From Siphonodentalium dalli (lineage: Eukaryota; Mollusca; Scaphopoda; Gadilida; Siphonodentaliidae): 64,000 nucleotides of DNA. The notes under the pieces were generated by a model. It worked only from the letters and a program-made list of their open reading frames with translations. It made no database searches and had not been told where the DNA came from. Positions 1 to 10,073 of this stretch are shown here, in pieces. Position 1 is the stretch's first letter; each line of letters begins with the position of its first letter. The DNA lies in the NCBI GenBank assembly GCA_032622095.1, contig CP136068.1, positions 129,833,989 to 129,897,988 of the forward strand, given 5' to 3'. Both the position numbers and the translations under genes were made by a program.

Positions 1-1275
1 GTAGGGCAGACCAGTGTATTATTCCATGCTTTCTCAACTGGATTATCACCGTGAAATCCATTTTACCATCTTCGTTGAGAGCCGGAAGAAGTCACCACCA
101 TGTATAATGTGCTCATAACACAATGAGTCGAATCTGGGAGCTTTGCCTTTTTTGATGGATTGCAGTAGTTTTTAAGTTCTTTCAAAGAAATTTCATGGCA
201 TAGTTCGGTATCAAAGTCTGATATTTCGAGTAACTGATTGTTCTTCGACTTGATTATTGACAGATGTATGATGGTTTTTGTCGAAGTCATCTGTGACTAA
301 TGGGGAATAGAGTGAATTTTCAAAAAAATCTCAATTTATAACTATCAATTTGAAGCAAAAAATCATTATCCTATATATGTAACCGATGTATGCTATATAT
401 AGTCACAGGGGCATGTAATGCGCTCCGCTGCCCGCCCCCTTTGCACTTCCCAGGCTATACGCCAAAACTATATATGCGTCAGCTTTACGTTTTATGTAGA
501 AAAAGTGGTTAAAAACAATCAATTTGTCATGTAGGTCACAAGAGTTTGACAGGAATTATTTGCACAAAACACTGCATTATTTTAATTGTCATATCAGTGG
601 TTAATTCAGAGCGACAACGTTGCAGTAGAAATGTATTTAAGATATTGACTTTTGGTTGAAACCCAAGTCATCATTGTTTAATTTGGTATTTACTGCTTTA
701 TATTATACTAATCTCCGCTTTAGCAAGAAAGCCTCAGAAAGGCAATTATGTGATTATGGTCAAATGAATTATTTTTTTCTGTCAATAACATATTGTACTT
801 TATATAGTGATAGTTCCATTAGATGTATACATGTACATGGGTGCATATTAGAAGCACACACTCTAAAATATTTCAGTATTATAGCTATTACGAATCTCTC
901 TATGTGTTCATTTCGATGACAATTAACAACATGTACTATTATATTGCATGTATATTCTAGTCCACTGAGAACATGCCCTGCTTTCCCAAATTTCCCAATT
1001 AGACTTTGAAGATTCTTTCATAAATGTTTATCTCAAAATTGAAAACAGTCTTGAAAATGAGGAAATTGATAGAATTAATGCATGTCCGTAAATAAATTAA
1101 ATCTACACATGACAAGAAAACCATAATCAGAAATGGTAACTCCCTCATGATCATATTATTAGCCATAAATATAAATTATAATATAAAATATATTGGTTAC
1201 ATGAATGCACCGCCTCAGAATTCCGTTAAAACAACTAATCCTTCAAATTATTACAAACAAATACGGCTTATTTAG
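1..1275. other. AT-rich stretch of D1, no gene seen
   Basis: Only short chance reading frames. A 75-codon minus-strand frame (63-290) is unchanged in D2 (11823-12050), but the whole block is near-identical, so that is not evidence of selection. I recognise no domain in it. Confidence 0.5.
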
Positions 1276-1771
1276 TCAACAGAACTTTCACGAACTTGGA
1301 CATCAACACTTTCTAATCGCTCATGGTCAGACCTATCACCGAATAATGTAGCTCTGCACGGAGCCCACGTCACAAATATCAAAGCATTGTGTTTGAGAAA
1401 AGCAACGAAACTAGAAGTTCGTCAAATCAAGACTCTATGTAACCGAGACCGAATGATAAGACTCAATCTGATGTCTTTAAAATATGGAATATTTAGAGGA
1501 GATCTAATCGAGGTAAATAAACTGTTGAATGGTCATTACAATATCAATGCCTGTGACCTATTAGAAAGACATTCATCAGGAAGGACATAATACAAAGCTA
1601 CAGATGCCCATTGTTAACAAGGCCATAGGAAAATATTTCTTCATGCAGAGGGTGGTAAATAGCTGGAACTCTCTGCCAGACTTCGCTGTTGAGGCTCCAA
1701 CACTCGATCAATTCAAAATATACACAGACTCATTCTTCTATTATATAAAATACAAGTTCGACGACAAGTAA
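1276..1771 (+). pseudogene. LINE ORF2 C-terminal relic, D1 copy (frameshifted)
   Basis: Relic of the region downstream of the reverse transcriptase in a CR1/Jockey-type non-LTR retrotransposon. The intact frame is seen in D2: an RGDLIEV motif, then TRGHNTKL, then FFTQRVVNSWNSLPD and a final LDQFKIYIDSFF-like tail, the usual order at the end of these ORF2 proteins. In D1 an 8-bp loss near 1584 shifts the frame and gives a stop at 1588-1590; the WNSLPD part continues in another frame. No reverse transcriptase or endonuclease domain is upstream, so this is a 5'-truncated dead copy. The clade assignment is from motif memory and could be another related LINE group. Confidence 0.8.
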
Positions 1772-2682
1772 TATGTTAAAGTGACTCACAAATAAATATC
1801 GAATGACGATACATATATTTGTAAACAAGCATTGCAAATAATGTTATTGGGACGAAAAGTCGCAAGACTTGTTCCGTATTATGATGATGATGATATGATT
1901 GATAGAACCAACCACTATTATGATGATCGTGTCGTTATTTTGTTTAAAATACGTATCAATTGACATATACGCACCCGTTCCCTCATTAAAATCAACATAT
2001 TTCGACCATTTTAGGGGACCTCCGCGAATTCTGGGATCTCCGCAAATAGGGACCTGCTGCGAATTGTCACAACCTGAAAAACCCATTATCTATAAATAAA
2101 ACGCCCAGTGAACCATAGCTATCTAGAATCTCTAGGACAGTATACACCCGAGGGCGTTAATAATAACCTCACAGTGTTTCTCTGTGTACAACAACAAACT
2201 TCGCCACTTGTTGATTAATTGCTCCTCTCTTCTCACCATAGCATTGAGAGACAGTTTTTGGGAGAATGTCTTAGATGTTAATGGCATTCAGGTGTACTTA
2301 TAGCTCTCCAACCTGCCATGTGCCGCTTTGTACTCCATTCTGCTAGGAAGTGACTTTCCGGCTCATATGGATATTATGGGACATTGCAGAGATGTACTGT
2401 ACTTTTTGACACATACTCCACATACGTTTTTGTCATGTGCAACTTTATCAGGACATCATTGGAAACGTGGTCATGTTACATTAATCTCAAGTGCAAGTAT
2501 TTGATGTATCTGGAATCAGAAACTGTAGTTCCGAGTTATAATAGCTCTCAAACAGACGATAAACTCAACCAAACAACAGGCAGGTTCTTAATTTGCTGTA
2601 ACCAGAGCCATATTACGAATCTCAGCCGACCATACGAGTGTGACAGTTAATTTTATTAAATTGTTGCGACATGTTATAGAGG
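1772..2682. other. Non-coding stretch of D1
   Basis: AT-rich with a short ATG-rich run near 1880. I see no gene, RNA or transposon end. The D2 equivalent is 13549-14470. Confidence 0.5.
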
Positions 2683-2823
2683 ATCTCACATGAGTTTCTA
2701 TTTTATACGGAATTTATCAACCGAGTTCACTAAATTCGATTTGAGCCGAGGTTTACCGAGGCTCAAATAGAATTTAGTGGACGAGGTTGATAAATTACGT
2801 ATAAAATAGGACGAGTGTGAGAT
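2683..2823. repeat. Long imperfect hairpin (foldback), D1
   Basis: Arms of ~65-68 bp pair across a very short loop at about 2751. Matching ends are ATCTCACA at 2683 and TGTGAGAT at 2823; the inner arm ends in TTTGAGCC / GGCTCAAA. The arms have several mismatches, as expected for an ageing MITE-like foldback element. No clear target duplication was seen. Confidence 0.75.
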
Positions 2824-3701
2824 ACTTTTTATCACATGATCAAATAAACGCGAAGCAATGCGAAATATCCATCGAAAACAACGATAAAAACCGCAGCGAT
2901 CGCAAGTCATTTGAAGAACGATGTGACGTCATCGCACGCGCTGATATTAAACCTGTCTCTTATCGATAATTATGAAACTGCTTTTATGGGCAAATTATGT
3001 GATAAATGCATATCTGTAAACATGTATAACATTATGTACAGTTATGACGCTCCCGCGAGTAGGCAATAAACCACAAACCATGTCTGTAAGTATATTACAT
3101 TGACCGTATGATGATTTATAGGCGTATCCGGAAAAAGATAGACCATCTTTAACATTGATTGATATGGACCATATCCATTTCCGGCTACACATATAAAACA
3201 ATGTGCTTTATATAAACCTACTTGTAATTCCTAGATAGAGTTAGTATGGCTTGTTAATAAATAGTATGGCTGTTCCAGTTAATTTCCAGCACAATTGAAG
3301 TCATTGGTGAGGTTTTCTCAAATTTTATAACACTGTTGTTAGATGAAAAATACTTCTTTTTTTTTAAATAGAAAAAAATTATTCCCAGGTCGGCAACCGG
3401 ATCAGAGATGGTTTTTTTGTGTGCCTTATTTGATGTTTGTTTTTCAGTTATTAGTTAAAGATGCCCTGTCCTATTTTATGTGACACCATAACACCACAAT
3501 CGGTTTTATACCCCAGAAAATAATTATATCAGGTCCATGATCCCATTAATATGAATTGTTGATGGCCAGAACTCGACACCAAATTTGACAAAAGTTCCTG
3601 AGCTAATTTTAAGCTCGTCATGCAATTTTAAGAGAAATGACAAATATTTGAGATTGTCACAGACCACGCGTTTGGCATAGCCATCGCGAAAAATCCACAT
3701 A
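2824..3701. other. Non-coding stretch of D1
   Basis: A weak inverted pair around 3125-3187 (TATCCGGAAA... TTTCCGG), which in D2 is restored to TTTCCGGATA, and a poly-T tract near 3355. No gene seen. The D2 equivalent is 14612-15497. Confidence 0.5.
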
Positions 3702-3743
3702 ACGACCCCGCTCGGCGCGCTTGTGCGCCCGAGCTCGGGTCGT
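3702..3743. repeat. GC-rich hairpin, D1
   Basis: A GC-rich inverted repeat in AT-rich surroundings: ACGACCC at 3702 pairs with GGGTCGT at 3743, with CGCTCGGCGCGC / GCGCCCGAGCTCG inside and a TTGT loop. It lies just before the ~40-bp minisatellite. It may be a transposon terminal hairpin, but I could not identify the matching element. Confidence 0.6.
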
Positions 3744-3783
3744 GTATAGGTAACATGCGTGCATACGTACTTGTGACGTCACA

Positions 3784-4020
3784 TGTGTGTGGCGAATAGG
3801 TATACAGGGGTGACCTTTGGCAAAATGTGGTGTGAATATGTATACAAGGAGTGACTGTATGGTAATATATTTGGTGTGTGTGATTGTCAAGTGATGTGTA
3901 TATAGAAGGGCTGTATGGCCGTTGGTGGGGTGTATATCTATATACTTGGAATGACTATGGTTATGGGTGTGGTTTATATGTATATCTTGAGTGGCTATAT
4001 GGCCATGTGTGTGGCGACTA
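3784..4020 (+). repeat. Degenerate ~40-bp minisatellite, left part, D1
   Basis: Loose tandem units of about 38-44 bp built around TATGTATAC...GAGTGACTATGG...GTGTGTGG. The array is interrupted at an A/T step (4020/6003) by the Helitron-like cluster and resumes after it, where the same unit order (GTATACAGGGG, GACCTTTGGCAAAA, GTATACAAGGAGTGACTG) is seen again. Confidence 0.7.
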
Positions 4021-4461
4021 TCTATTATATATTTTGGGAAATATGTGTGTGTCTGTCTGTCTGTTCGCGATTGACTCGAAAACGGCCGAGCCGGTTTCGA
4101 TGAAACTTGGTATGTGGGGGGTACTTTCGGCCGGGGGAGTGGCATGAGCCTATTAATTTGCCCGTGCGACGTGACCTTGACCTTGAAATCGGGTCATTTC
4201 AAGGTCAAACGACCGAGTATCACGGGATTTCCATGAAAATTAGTGTCTAGGGATACTATCGTATGGGGAGTGTCGTAAGCCTATTCGTTTGACCGCGCGA
4301 CGTGACATTGACCTTGAAATCGGGTCAATTCAAGGTCAAATCGCGAATTTGTATGAGATTTCGACGAAATTTGATACATAGGTTACTTTTGTCCACTGAG
4401 TGTTTTGGACGGGTCAAATCGTGACCCCGACCTGACCTTGACCTTCAAAATTATCAATTCA
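4021..4461 (+). mobile_element. Helitron-like element, 5' part only (M1, D1)
   Basis: Begins with TCTATTATATATTTTGGG directly after an A, the Helitron-type 5' end (5'-TC, insertion between A and T). A TGTCTG microsatellite follows, then ~130-bp degenerate repeats, each with a GACCTTGACCTTGAAA / TTTCAAGGTCAAA inverted pair. Its first 440 bp match M3 at 5341; it stops where M2 begins, so its 3' half is missing. No Rep/helicase coding sequence is present, so it is non-autonomous. Confidence 0.7.
4172..4207. promoter_or_regulatory. Inverted TCAAGGTCA sites (nuclear-receptor-like), example unit
   Basis: Reads TGACCTTGACCTTGA, then a short spacer, then TCAAGGTCA at 4199-4207. On the minus strand the first part is two overlapping TCAAGGTCA sequences. 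TNAAGGTCA is the known binding sequence of monomeric nuclear receptors of the ERR and FTZ-F1/NR5A types. Similar pairs recur about every 130 bp in M1 and M3 (near 4303, 4433, 5514, 5645, 5905) and in D2. The match is real; binding is only a possibility. Confidence 0.3.
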
Positions 4462-5340
4462 TCTCATATATATTTTGAAGACCTCTGTTTGGCTGTCTGT
4501 ATGTATGTTTGTTTGTTTGTCTGTCATACAAATCTACGATTCTCGACCGATTCTCGGGACGAAACTTGGTACGTGCGTGTAGTTTGACCAGGCGGTGGAC
4601 GTTGTCGTATTGGCGAGCCCGTGCGGCGCCCACTTCGCGCATGCGCAGACGAGATCTCGGAAATGGGTGGAGCTATCGACTTGAAATTTGCTATGTGAAT
4701 GTATCTTGCCCCGGATACAAATTTTATCGGGTCGCCGAGCCCGTGCGACGCCAGCTTCGCGCATGCGCAGACGAGATATCGGAAACGGGTGGAGCTATCG
4801 ACTTGAAATTTGGTATGTAAATGTATCTTGCCCCGGATACGAATTTTATCGGGTTGCCGAGCCCGTGCGACGCAAGCTTCGCGCATGCGCAGACCAGATC
4901 TCCTAAACGGGTGGAGCTATCGACTTGAAATTTGCTATGTGAATGTATCTTGCCCCGGATACGAATTATATCGGGTCGCCGAGGCCGTGCGACGCAAGCT
5001 TCGCGCATGCGCAGACCAGATCTCGGAAACGGGTGGAGCTATCGACTTGAAATTTGCTATGTGAATGTATCTTGCCCCGGATACGAATTTTATCGGGTCG
5101 CCGAGCCCGTGCGACGCCAGCTTCGCGCATGCGCAGACCAGATCTCGGAAACAGGGGGAGCTATCGACTTGAAATTTGCTATGTGAATGAATCTTGCCCC
5201 GGATACGAATTTTATCGGGTCGCCGAGCCCGTGCGATGCCAGCTTCGCGCATGCGCAGACCAGATCTTGGAAACGGGTGGAGCTATCGACTTGAAATTTT
5301 GTTTTTGAATAGCCCAGACAACGCCGGGCTCATCGGCTAG
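4462..5340 (+). mobile_element. Helitron-like element with 122-bp tandem core (M2, D1)
   Basis: Starts TCTCATATATATTTTGAAG after an A and ends with a small hairpin (AGCCC...GGGCT, 5311-5330) six bases before CTAG at 5337-5340, followed by T. TC at the start, and hairpin plus CTRR at the end with A/T flanks, are the Helitron hallmarks. After a TGTCTG/TATG microsatellite comes an array of six ~122-bp units. This layout (short conserved ends, microsatellite, central tandem repeats) resembles the non-autonomous Helitron-related elements described in bivalves and Drosophila. No protein is encoded. Confidence 0.75.
4612..5299 (+). repeat. 122-bp tandem repeat, six units, D1
   Basis: Six occurrences of GCGCATGCGCAGAC spaced 122 bp mark the units. 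Each also has GAGCTATCGACTTGAAATTT and CTTGCCCCGGATACGAAT. Units differ by a few substitutions. The array is the central part of Helitron-like element M2. Confidence 0.95.
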
Positions 5341-6002
5341 TCTATTATATATTTTGGGAAATCTGTGTGTGTGTGTGGGGGGGGGGGGGGGGTGTGTGTG
5401 TGTGTCTGTTCGCGATGGACTCGAAACGGCCGAGCCGATTTCGATGAAACTTGGTATGTGGGGGTACTTTCGGCCGGGGAGTGGCATGGGCATATTAATT
5501 TGCCCGTGCGATGTGACCTTGACCTTGAAATCGGGTCATTTCAAGGTCAAACGCCCGAGTATCACGGGATTTCCATGAAAATTAGTGTCTACGGATACTA
5601 TCGTATGGGGAGTGTCGTAAGCATATTCGTTTGCCCGCGCGACGTGACCTTGACCTTTAAATCGGGTCAATTCAAGGTCAAATCGCGAATTTTTATGGGA
5701 TTTCGACGAAATTTGATACATAGGTTACTTTTGTCCACTGAGTGTTTTGGACGGGTCAAATCGTGACCCCGAACCTTACCTTGACCTTCAAAATTATCAA
5801 TTCGAGGTCAAATCGGGTAAAACCGGATGGATTTCGACGGGTACTTTTGTCGTGTACTTTTGTCCGGGAAGTGTTTTTGGACGGGTCAAATTGTGACCCC
5901 ACCTGACCTTGACCTTAAAAATGGACAATTCAAGGTCAAATCGCGCAATTCGCTGAAAAGCAGAGGGGAAACAGCACGGACGAAGTCGGGTCCACCTGCT
6001 AG
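5341..6002 (+). mobile_element. Helitron-like element, complete (M3, D1)
   Basis: Starts TCTATTATATATTTTGGG immediately after the CTAG of M2 and ends in CTAG at 5999-6002 followed by T. Just upstream of the end, a hairpin of CCGGAC / GTCGGG type is visible (better preserved in D2). The interior has a poly-G/TG microsatellite and ~130-bp degenerate repeats with TCAAGGTCA-type inverted pairs. 662 bp, no coding sequence. It is the full-length version of M1. Confidence 0.75.
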
Positions 6003-6345
6003 TATATATATATTTGGAGTGAATCTATGGCTATGGGTGTGATGTATATGTATATATTGAGAGGCTATATGGCCATGTGTGTGGCAAATATGTATACAGG
6101 GGAGACCTTTGGCAAAAGATGGTGTGAATATGTATACAAGGAGTGACTGTATGGTAATACATTTGCTATGTGATTGTCATGGGTGAGGTGTAATTTCAAG
6201 CCCGGTGTGTATGAATTGCCGAGTGTGCGGGGTATTGGTATAAAAGGAAGGACTTTATGGCCATTGATGGGGGTGTATATGCATAAATGGAGTGAATCTA
6301 TGGTTATGTGTGTGGTCCGAATCTATGGTTATGTGTGTAAGACCG
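6003..6345 (+). repeat. Degenerate ~40-bp minisatellite, right part, D1
   Basis: Continuation of the 3784-4020 array after the Helitron-like cluster, with the same units (ATATATTTGGAGTGAATCTATGG, GTATACAGGGGAGACC and so on, given here only in part). Units decay toward 6345. Confidence 0.65.
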
Positions 6346-6851
6346 AACTTGTCCCCTATTTTTGTTGGGGAATATTTAGTCATATTAAGTAAACAATGGT
6401 TTGGAATTTTTTAACAGATCGAAGGGTCGGGGCAAGGGAATCATTTATCTAAGAATAGGGATTTTTCGGGATCTAAACCCGGAGGTAGGTTTGAAAAGTT
6501 AAACTTGGTAACGATAAAATGTGTTAAAATGTAGTCTGTTTATTATACGGATTGAATAAAGAGCGTTTACTTCACATCTGTGCGAAACACAGAAAACAGC
6601 TGAAACTCGCTCTGATTATGCTTAGATTTTGTATAGGTATTTCGTGTCTTCAGCGACCTATATTATCCCCACTACAATATACACCAGTATTGAGGTTCAA
6701 ATGTGCCATGTCCATTCAGATGGTAAATATATATTAAAATGAGAAATCAGTCCCCACTTACATACGATAATATAACTAAACGGTCGTATTAAAATGTGCA
6801 ACACATCGATAAATCCACGATATATTGATGCCCTTGTACAAAGGGTTGAGA
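6346..6851. other. Non-coding stretch of D1
   Basis: No gene seen. The part from 6551 onward is also found, diverged, in D3 (from 19981), including GAGCGTTT...CAGCTGAAA...CGCTCTGA. The frame 6552-6737 is broken by indels in D3, so it is not a conserved protein. Confidence 0.5.
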
Positions 6852-7556
6852 CAGGGACGTGACAACGGGGGTGTCTCAGCCCCCCCCCCCCCACAAACTT
6901 TGGTCAAATGTTCAACAGTTGGAAATTTGATATACTTGACACAACATTTGTTGGAAATTTCACACCAACAATAGGTTGAAATGGTTCCCGTAGTTTAATA
7001 TTCCATCAATGTATTAGTGGAGAATTTGTAGTTTTTAGACCAACATTTGCATATTTTCCTATTTTTGGTAAAACATTTGGACTGAAATGGCTATCAGAAA
7101 CTGTTGAAAATTTTCCAACTTTTGGGGGGTGTCAGGTATCAAAATGTCCAACAAATGGAAAGTTTGATGCCAGTCTGTATGCTAGGATTTAGAAAATTTC
7201 ATGTTCAGATTTCAAATATTTCTCACACCGGGACGAACCATGTTCGATCCGGTGTGTCCCGGTCCCTCCCCATTGGCCAGTCAGAAACCGATAATTAATT
7301 TAAGAAAAAAACAAATCGGGGATTGTTCAGGCTCAGATCTACACATTTTCTTGTACTGGTCGGTCTAATGGATTATACTCACCCCCCGGCTAGTGACAAA
7401 CAGATTCATTTAGAATTTGCTACCATTCAGGCGGATGTGGGGGACCAGTTGGGAAAATCAAAGTCCAACAGGATGGGGAGGGGTGAAATGGGGTGTAGTT
7501 AGAAGGTGGACGCCCCTCGTAACGGGGATACAATCTATAGAAACGTTTCTGCAATG
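6852..7556. mobile_element. Old non-autonomous hAT element, D1
   Basis: Starts CAGGGACGTGAC and is flanked by GGTTGAGA (6844-6851) and GGTCGAGA (7557-7564), an 8-bp target duplication with one mismatch. The interior matches, in reverse orientation, the better-preserved element at 31543-32669: the ACACCAACAATAGGTT part, the repeated TTGGAAATTT / CCAACTTTTGG motifs and the palindrome CACACCGG...CCGGTGTG at 7225-7258. No transposase is encoded. The right inverted end is decayed. Confidence 0.75.
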
Positions 7557-7582
7557 GGTCGAGACGGCGTTATAACACAATC

Positions 7583-7678
7583 TACTCACTCTGTCAACCA
7601 CAACCTCTCATTAATGTAGTGAACAACGTTAACTCACTCTGTCAACCACAACCTCTCATTAATGTAGTGAAGAACGTT
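7583..7678 (+). repeat. 48-bp tandem duplication in D1
   Basis: Two near-identical 48-bp units, each with CTCACTCTGTCAACCACAAC. D2 has one unit at the same place (19160-19207), so the duplication happened after D1 and D2 separated, or one unit was lost in D2. Confidence 0.9.
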
Positions 7679-8084
7679 GTTGGTGAAAAAAGTGCTAGAA
7701 ACCGCCTCGAGAATTTGAACATAGAACCTGGTTTAAAATGACAACTTTATCAATGCATGATGTGTGCCCATGAAATCTTGCAATAGATAGGTTAGCGCAT
7801 AGCTGACTGGAATTACATGTAATTCATGAACCTTTGAGTGAGAAATCGTAGTAAAAGGTTACCTGTCAATGGGACACATCTACCCGTTCTAAATCGATAT
7901 TGCTTTATGAGCTGCATTGAAAGTAACCATGACGATGTTCATCGATTTACCCGTTCCCGTGTATTTTGTTGAATTCAATGCAACTACATGGGCACAATAG
8001 CAGGTATTGATAAGTGGACCATGTATAATATGAGACCAATTATCGAGGTATGTATAATTTAGCGGGATTAACACAAAGGCGCAC

Positions 8085-9800
8085 GGCGGGTTTGCCGGGT
8101 GTACCTAAAACGCTGAATCAGCAGCTGATCAGCAGGTTATCACCTAAAACGCTGATCCGCAGATTTCCCGATTTTAGTTTAACTCAAATATAAAGGCGAT
8201 GGCGGGCTGTAGCAGATTTCCCGAGTTTAGTTTAACTCAAATATAACGACGATGGTGGGTTTTAGGTTGTGTAGGCCTAAATGACACGTAATACATGTGT
8301 TATATGCCAATACAGGACGGGGACACATTCTGATCGCCCACCATGCCCGTTCAGCAGTTCAAAATCCCGTTCAGCAGTACGGCAGTTGCAGTTCAGCAGA
8401 TTATCGCGAACGCAATTTAACTCAATTGTAACGAAGTTAGTTGAGTTTAGGTGGTGTAAATGACTTGTAATTAATGGGACATAACCAGGTACATGGAGAA
8501 AGCCATTTGGCCGACGTCCACCCCAGATCAGCAGTTCAAAATCCCGTTCAGCAGTTCATATCGAGCAGTTCAGCAGATTCACCGAAGGCAGTTTAACCGA
8601 TTTTAACGAGGATAGTCAGGTACGTGTTGTGCAAATGACATTTTATCGATTGTGCATAAAGAAATACAGGAAGAAAACATGATTTGGCCGACATACACCC
8701 CAGTTCAGCAGTTCAAAATCCCGTTCAGCACTCTATTTGGGGCAGTTCAGCAGAATTTCCAAAACTCAGTTTAACTGATTTTTAACAAATATATTCTGGT
8801 ATAGGTGATGCAGATGGCATTTTATCGACGACTCATAACCAGGTACACGGAGAGAAAACCATTTGGCCGACGTCCACCCCAGATCAGCAGTTCAAAATCC
8901 TGTTCAGCAGTTCATATCGAGCCTTTCATCAGATTCCCCGAACGCAGTTTAACCGATTTTCAACGAGGATAGTCGGGTATTTGTTGTGCAAATGACATTA
9001 TATCGATGGTCCATAACGAAATACAGTAAGAAAAAACGATTTGGCCGACATACACCTAACACCCCAGTTCAGCAGTTCAAAATCCCGTTCAGCACTCTAT
9101 TTGGGACAGTTCAGCAGAATTTCCAAAACTCAGTTTAACTGATTTTTAACAAATATATTCTGGTGTAGGTGATGCAAATGGCATTTTATCGATGGCTCAT
9201 AACCAGGTACATGGAAAGAAACCCATTTGGCCGACGTCCACGCCACATCAGCAGTTCAAAATCCCGTTCAGCAGTTGATATCGAGCAGTTCAGCAGATTT
9301 CCCGATTTTAGTTTAACTCAAATATAAAGGCGATGGCGGACTGTAGGTTGTACAAATGGCACGTAATATATGTGTTATATACCAATACAAGAAGGGGACA
9401 CATTTGGACCGCCCGCTAATGTCCGTTCAGTAGTTCAAAATCCCGTTCAGCAGTTCATATCGAGCAGATCAGCAGATTATCGCCTAAAACGCTGATCTGC
9501 AGATTTCCCGAGTTTAGTTTAACTCAAATATAACGACGATGGTGGGTTTTAGGTTGTGTAAATGACACGTAATACATGTGTTATATGCCAATACAGGACG
9601 GGGGCACATTCTGATCGCCCACCATGCCCGTTCAGCAGTTCAAAATCCCGTTTGGGGTAGTTCAGCTGAATTTCCAAAAACTCAGTTGAACTGTTTTTAA
9701 CAAATATATTCTGGTATAGGTGATGCAGATGGCATTTTATCGATGACTCATAACCAGGTACACGGAGAGAAAACCATTTGGCCGACGTCCACCCCAGATC
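8085..9800 (+). repeat. 178-bp satellite with three alternating subtypes
   Basis: CAGCAGTTCAAAATCCCGTT-type cores occur at 8352, 8529, 8706, 8885, 9070, 9249, 9428 and 9633, spaced mostly 177-185 bp. Units are of three kinds: A (CATAACCAGGTAC, GGCCGACGTCCACC), B (GAAATACAG, GGCCGACATACACC) and C (TGTGTTATATGCCAATACA). The order is C-A-B-A-B-A-C-C-A(partial). The array lies entirely in the spacer between D1 and D2, starting ~40 bp after D1 ends. Confidence 0.9.
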
Positions 9801-10021
9801 AAAGCAACAAGATTTATAAGTAAATAAAGCCTTGTTTTCCTAATAATTTTGTAAAATGCATGTAAACTATACATTAAATGATCATATCATCACACTATCT
9901 TTTTCTATCATGGTAAATGATATATCATTTTGAAGACAGATTAATCGCGGACATGTCAGATGATTAATCACATTCAGGGGGTCACGTGAATGCCCGGGAG
10001 TTGCAGTCTTGAGTGCCGTCA
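9801..10021. other. AT-rich spacer
   Basis: No gene or repeat recognised. Confidence 0.4.
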
Positions 10022-10073
10022 GAAATTTCAAGGTGGACACCCCACCCCAAGGAGACCCTTTAGCCACATCCCA
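10022..10073 (-). mobile_element. hAT end remnant
   Basis: AAATTTCAAGGTGGACACC...GGAGACCC...TAGCCACATCCC matches the left ~50 bp of the intact hAT element at 31543, in reverse orientation. A CAGGGGGTCACG at 9974 could be a decayed opposite end, which would make a ~100-bp element, but this is uncertain. Confidence 0.6.

Larger units (their letters stand above)
1..8046 (+). repeat. Segmental duplication copy D1
   Basis: The window opens inside a duplicated block; base 1 matches base 11761 and collinearity with D2 runs to a shared pentamer-rich end at 8046/19592, after which the two diverge completely. Identity looks very high by eye, with scattered substitutions and a few indels. D1-specific differences include an 8-bp loss in the LINE relic near 1584, six rather than five 122-bp units in the Helitron-like element, and a 48-bp tandem duplication at 7583-7678. 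The left boundary is outside the window. The block contains only transposon and repeat material. Confidence 0.95.

Noticed and set aside
63-290. A 75-codon minus-strand frame identical in D1 and D2
   Set aside because: The whole block is near-identical, so identity is not evidence of selection. No recognisable domain.
3657-4145. A 162-codon minus-strand frame rich in His and Thr
   Set aside because: It crosses the degenerate minisatellite and the start of a Helitron-like element; the composition follows the repeats and it is disrupted in D2.
4021-6002. An autonomous Helitron
   Set aside because: No Rep or helicase motifs in any frame; the elements total less than 2 kb and are filled with tandem repeats.
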